A DNA stretch of 64,000 nucleotides from Cherax quadricarinatus (taxonomy: Eukaryota; Arthropoda; Malacostraca; Decapoda; Parastacidae), in NCBI RefSeq assembly GCF_038502225.1, contig NC_091300.1:45484080-45548079 (forward strand), given 5' to 3'. The notes below the pieces were generated by a model, which had not been told where the DNA came from, did no database searches, and saw nothing but the letters and a program-made list of their open reading frames with translations. Shown here in pieces: positions 60,987-64,000 of this stretch. Position numbers and translations under genes: made by a program. How positions within the stretch are numbered: the stretch's first letter is position 1; each line of letters opens with the position of its first letter.

Positions 60987-61449
60987 TGCCATCCTGGCAA
61001 ACCTATACATGGAATATCTGGAAGCCGAGCGATTTTCCACTATTATTCCCTCTTCTGTCACCTGGCTCCATTATGTTGATGACATTCTCATCATAACTCC
61101 CAGACGCTTCAAAGTTCAAGGTCTCCTACACAAGCTCAACCAGGTCGAACCCTCTATCCAGTTCACACTAGAAGAAGTCGACAACACTCTTCCTTTCCTT
61201 GATGTTCTTCTCTGCAAAGCTGACCATGAACTTTGTTTTAAAGTCTATCGAAAACCTACCAACCAACACAGTCTTCTCCACTTCTACTCTCACCAAGACA
61301 ACAAAACTAAACGTGGTGTAATTATAGGCTTTTTCCTAAGCACACTCAGAATCTGCAACCGTGAGTTCCTTGAGGAGGAATGCTCTCTTATTGAACAAGT
61401 ATTTTCTAAATTTCACTATCCTCGTCACTTCATTAGAGACTGCAGATGA
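60850..61449 (+). CDS. Penelope RT, catalytic part
   Basis: From about residue 22 the 199-aa frame reads FRLPMGLPLSAILANLYMEY (motif B region), then the catalytic HYVDDILIITPR. LPFLDVLLCKADHELCFKVY, RKPTNQHSLLHFYSHQDN and KRGVIIGFFLSTLRIC follow. YVDD is intact. The Penelope signature LPMGSPLS is LPMGLPLS. A TGA at 61447 ends the frame, but the sequence continues in the same frame to the GIY-YIG domain. Confidence 0.8.
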   Translation: MMIHLIFLFQPAISSTLLNCVGFTCFSFENHLFQQTFRLPMGLPLSAILANLYMEYLEAERFSTIIPSSVTWLHYVDDILIITPRRFKVQGLLHKLNQVEPSIQFTLEEVDNTLPFLDVLLCKADHELCFKVYRKPTNQHSLLHFYSHQDNKTKRGVIIGFFLSTLRICNREFLEEECSLIEQVFSKFHYPRHFIRDCR

Positions 61450-61964
61450 TGGGCTTTAAACATCTTTAACACACCCAGAGAAGACACTGCCGAGAAGAGA
61501 TATATAGAGCTCCCAACCAACTCCATTGCCAAACACATTTCCAACATCTTTTCCAATACCTCATTCCAAGTATCTACCTCCACATCAACCACCATCAAGG
61601 ACATTACCAGTAATAGACAGGACAAGCTTCAATTCTCTGCAGGGGTATACACAATCCCTTGTAATGACTGCAGCAAATTATACATAGGCAAAACATCCAG
61701 AGACCCCAAACAAGTATTTCAGAGCACCAGTATGCAGGTAGATCTGACGATCCAAGGAATGCCTGTGTTCAACACCGAAATTCACACACCCATTTAATCA
61801 GCTACAGAAACGCAAGACTTATCGCCAGAGAAGACAACACTCAATACGAAAGAATCCTGGAATCATCACTTATCTGTATATCTAACAACTTCAACCAGAA
61901 CAACGGCTTCTATAAAATAGCTGAATCCCTTACCAAGAAACTTCTTCATCGCTATCCCACATAA
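61450..61964 (+). pseudogene. Penelope GIY-YIG endonuclease part
   Basis: Continuing in frame after the stop: RYIELPTNSIAKHISNIF, then GVYTIPCNDCSKLYIGKTSR at 61642-61701. That block is the GVY-YIG core with the CxxC pair usual in Penelope-like elements. A frame change near 61790 leads to LISYRNARLIAREDNTQYER and ILESSLICISNNFNQNNGFY, then AESLTKKLLHRYPT, stop at 61962-61964. This is the nuclease that cuts the target in this class. Confidence 0.75.
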
Positions 61965-62147
61965 GAACATGAGAATGGAGGAACACTGCAGAAAGTCTAC
62001 TTATATGCTTATCCGATCTCTTTTTAAAGCTACTCAAGGTTCTAGACTCTATCACCCTACTCGGAAGATTGTCACATGCATCATTCTCCACCTGACTCCA
62101 TCCTATAAATACTCACATACCTTTTACCTAGGTAGATCTGTTTGTGA

Positions 62148-62182
62148 CTTGATAAAGCCCACTGTGTGGGCGAAACGTTGTC
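62148..62182 (+). ncRNA. Hammerhead-like motif at the Penelope terminus
   Basis: CTTGATAA, stem II GCCCAC-TGT-GTGGGC (six perfect pairs), CGAAAC and GTTGTC. Stem III could be AC/GT with a 3-base loop, and the cleavage triplet GTC is present. The CUGAUGA core is altered to UUGAUAA, so activity is unlikely. Position and layout match the hammerheads reported in Penelope-like elements. Confidence 0.55.
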
Positions 62183-62362
62183 AATAAAGGATCATGTTAT
62201 ATTGCTTAAGTGTTAATATTTCCAATGCCATGAGCTGCCACTTTAACAGTCTCTGGTGAGGTACTCTATCAAAAGCCTTACTAAAATCTAAATAAACAAT
62301 ATCGAATTCTTTATCATGATCAACGGCCTCAAAAGCTTAACTGAAGAAAGTTAATAAATTAG

Positions 62363-62551
62363 TCAGGAACGGCCCCTCGTGAATCCATGCTGAGTATCAT
62401 TGATCAAATTATGTTTATCAAGATGGCTTCTTATAATATCAGCTATAACTGACTCTAGTAATTTGCCTACAATTGAGGTCAGGCTTACTGGGCAGAAATT
62501 TGACAGTAAAGACTTGCCCCTTGGTTTAAAAATAGGAATTACACTGGCCAT
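62363..62551 (-). pseudogene. RT N-terminal fragment of LINE H
   Basis: MASVIPIFKPRGKSLLSNFC, PVSLTSIVGKLLESVIADII and NLINDTQHGFTRGRS, matching the first RT motifs. It is interrupted before the LTNLLxFF region by a small indel. Confidence 0.6.
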
Positions 62552-63184
62552 CTTTCACATATCAGACACTATACCTGTTTGAAGAGATATATTAAAAATA
62601 TTAGTCAATGGTTCACAAAGTTCCAGTTTGCATTCCTTAAGAACCCATGAAAAAAGTTCATCAGGGCTCGGGGATTTATTTTGCTTCAATCAATCTATCT
62701 ATTTGATAACTATATCTCTAGTGACTGTGATGTTACATAATTTACCTTCTTCAGGCCCACTATAAAAATTAATTATTGGGATATTGTTAGTGTCTTCCTG
62801 TGTAAAAACCGAGAGAAAATAGTTATTAAAAATAGAGCACATTTCATTCTCCTACTCAGTACGATGCCCAGAGTTTTTTCAAGGGGACTTATCTTATCTC
62901 TAACTTTTGTTCTATAAACCTGGAAAAAACTTTTGGGTTAGTTTCTGAATACCTAGCAACTTCATTTTCATAGTCCCGTTTAGCTTTTCTTATCCTTTTT
63001 AATCTCCCTCTTAATGTGAATATGTTGGTACATAAGATAACCCTCACCTCTTTGGATGCGCCTATAAATTCCTTTCTTCTGCCCTAAAAGATGTTTTTGC
63101 CTATTATTCATCCATTTCGGGTCATTTCTATTCGATCTTATTTTTTTATAGGGAGTAAATGTTCTTTGGGCAGCATGTATAGTG

Positions 63185-63433
63185 TTAATAAATTATTATA
63201 ATCAAAGAAAGCGCTAAACCGACAAGGGTCATACAGCTAGTGTTTAAAAAACTGTCATACTGATAGCTCTCTTCGTTACCCCACGCCACACGATAGGTGT
63301 TTCTAAGCTCATTGTAATCCCTACCATCATACTTCCATTCAATGTTATAGGTAATTGATTTGTGGTCGCTTGTGCCGAGTTCCTCTGTAATTTCTAAATT
63401 ATTAACAAGGGTGTCTTTGTTTGCCAGAACCAA
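63185..63433 (-). pseudogene. Endonuclease C-terminal fragment of LINE H
   Basis: MVLANKDTLVNNLEITEEL, GTSDHKSITYNIEWKYDGRD and RNTYRVAWGNEESYQYDSFL. SDH is the catalytic pair of the LINE EN. The last 20 residues run into the dispersed repeat at 63190-63235, so a SINE-like piece interrupts the element here. Confidence 0.6.
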
Positions 63434-63587
63434 GTCAAGCAGGTTATTACCCCTTGTAGGTTCTGAAACAAACTGCTTTAAAAAAACAATCCTGAACCAC
63501 CTCTAAGAAGTCGTTAGACTCTAAATTCCCAGACAAGGAATTCCAATCAATCTGACTAGAGTTAAAGTCCCCTAGAATCACTACATT

Positions 63588-63687
63588 ATCATGCCTTGTG
63601 GCCCTAACAATTTCCTCCCACAGTAGTCTTCCTTGGTATCATGCCTTGTGGCCCTAACAATTCCCTCCCACAGTAGTCTTCCTAGGT
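63588..63687 (+). repeat. 50-bp tandem duplication inside LINE H
   Basis: ATCATGCCTTGTGGCCCTAA followed by CAATTTCCTCCCACAGTAGT occurs twice with a 50-bp period and two or three differences. It disrupts the EN reading frame. Confidence 0.9.
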
Positions 63688-64000
63688 CCCTATCCATGTC
63701 TGGGGGGATATATCACGCCTAAAATCAGTTTTTCGTACCTCTCTGAAAATTCTACCTAGACTCAGTATGCATTCTTTCAAACTTTATACCCATTTTTTAA
63801 GCAACAATTCAAGTGATCTTGGATATACTGTTCCGTCCCACCCCCCTTTCCGATACTTCTGTCTACTTGGAACAACTTAAAACCTTGAATATGACATTCA
63901 GCATGCATGACCCGATTTTTCATATTAAATCAGGTCTCAGTTATGGTAAATACATCGGTGTTACCCGCACTTGCAACTAATTTCATTTTGTCCATCTTAT

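Larger units (their letters stand above)
60340..62190 (+). mobile_element. Penelope-like element (RT + GIY-YIG), decayed
   Basis: RT motifs, a GIY-YIG endonuclease motif and a terminal hammerhead-like sequence occur in the order expected for a Penelope-like element. The N-terminal region before about 60460 is poorly readable. A frameshift near 60910, a stop at 61447 and a shift near 61790 break the single ORF. The end at about 62190 passes directly into LINE H sequence. Confidence 0.8.
62213..64000 (-). mobile_element. LINE H (EN-RT), runs off the window
   Basis: Minus-strand pieces in order from the right: VFTITET near 63950 (EN N-terminus), VVILGDFNSSQIDW near 63565 (EN core), LGTSDHKSITYNIEW near 63365 (catalytic SDH), VIPIFKPRGKSLLSNFCPVS near 62520, HGFTRGRS near 62385 and FDIVYLDFSKAFDRVPHQRL near 62290. 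It is CR1-like by these motifs but not family A. The 3' half of RT, including the catalytic DD motif, is missing where it meets the Penelope end at 62213. The 5' end lies outside the window. A 50-bp tandem duplication sits in EN. Confidence 0.7.

Overview
The window is eukaryotic repeat DNA with no host protein-coding gene that I can support. Its content (CR1-like and Jockey-superfamily LINEs, a Penelope-like element, hammerhead-ribozyme-like hairpins, tRNA-derived SINEs, long (AC)n tracts and large minisatellites) fits an arthropod, most likely a decapod crustacean. That assignment is inference from repeat style, not from a marker gene. Nearly every convincing open frame is reverse transcriptase (RT), endonuclease (EN) or ORF1 sequence of a retroelement, and most copies are 5'-truncated or frameshifted.

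Layout. 1-1134: pyrimidine-rich DNA and a SINE-like scrap. 1135-2767: 5'-truncated Jockey-type LINE (family B, copy B1, minus). 3560-4690: hammerhead-like fragment and a LINE 3' end (D, plus). 4690-7980: a decayed LINE (E1, plus) holding a perfect 20-bp satellite and an inserted, opposite-strand member of its own family (E2). 8086-8878: a foldback element. 9061-9770: RNase H/Cys end of another LINE (F, minus). 9905-11075: a CCATTGTTCAC minisatellite broken by two large hairpins, one a 325-bp near-perfect palindrome with a hammerhead motif in each arm. 11310-13167: 12-bp satellite. 13318-16170: near-complete CR1-like RT (family A, copy A1, minus), then compound microsatellites and LINE G1. 18125-28574: about 10.4 kb of 38-bp grading into 34-bp satellite. 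29650-43573: plus-strand chain of family A copies (A2-A6b) linked by (CA)n, with a 4-kb family B element (B2) nested in A5. 43600-46060: SINE-like repeat, LINE G2 and a tRNA-derived SINE. 46491-60069: minus-strand chain of family A copies (A7-A13) linked by (GT)n, with LINE C nested in A7. 60340-62190: Penelope-like element with GIY-YIG domain and hammerhead-like tail. 62213-64000: LINE H, running off the window.

How it works together. The main pattern is that family A copies sit inside (AC)n microsatellites. Read in the element's sense direction, almost every copy ends in (AC)n at its 3' side and almost every truncated 5' end also abuts (AC)n, and copies within a chain share one orientation. 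This looks like strand-specific insertion into (AC)n, with the element's own tail probably seeding new (AC)n targets. The second theme is small self-cleaving ribozyme motifs tied to Penelope-type sequence.
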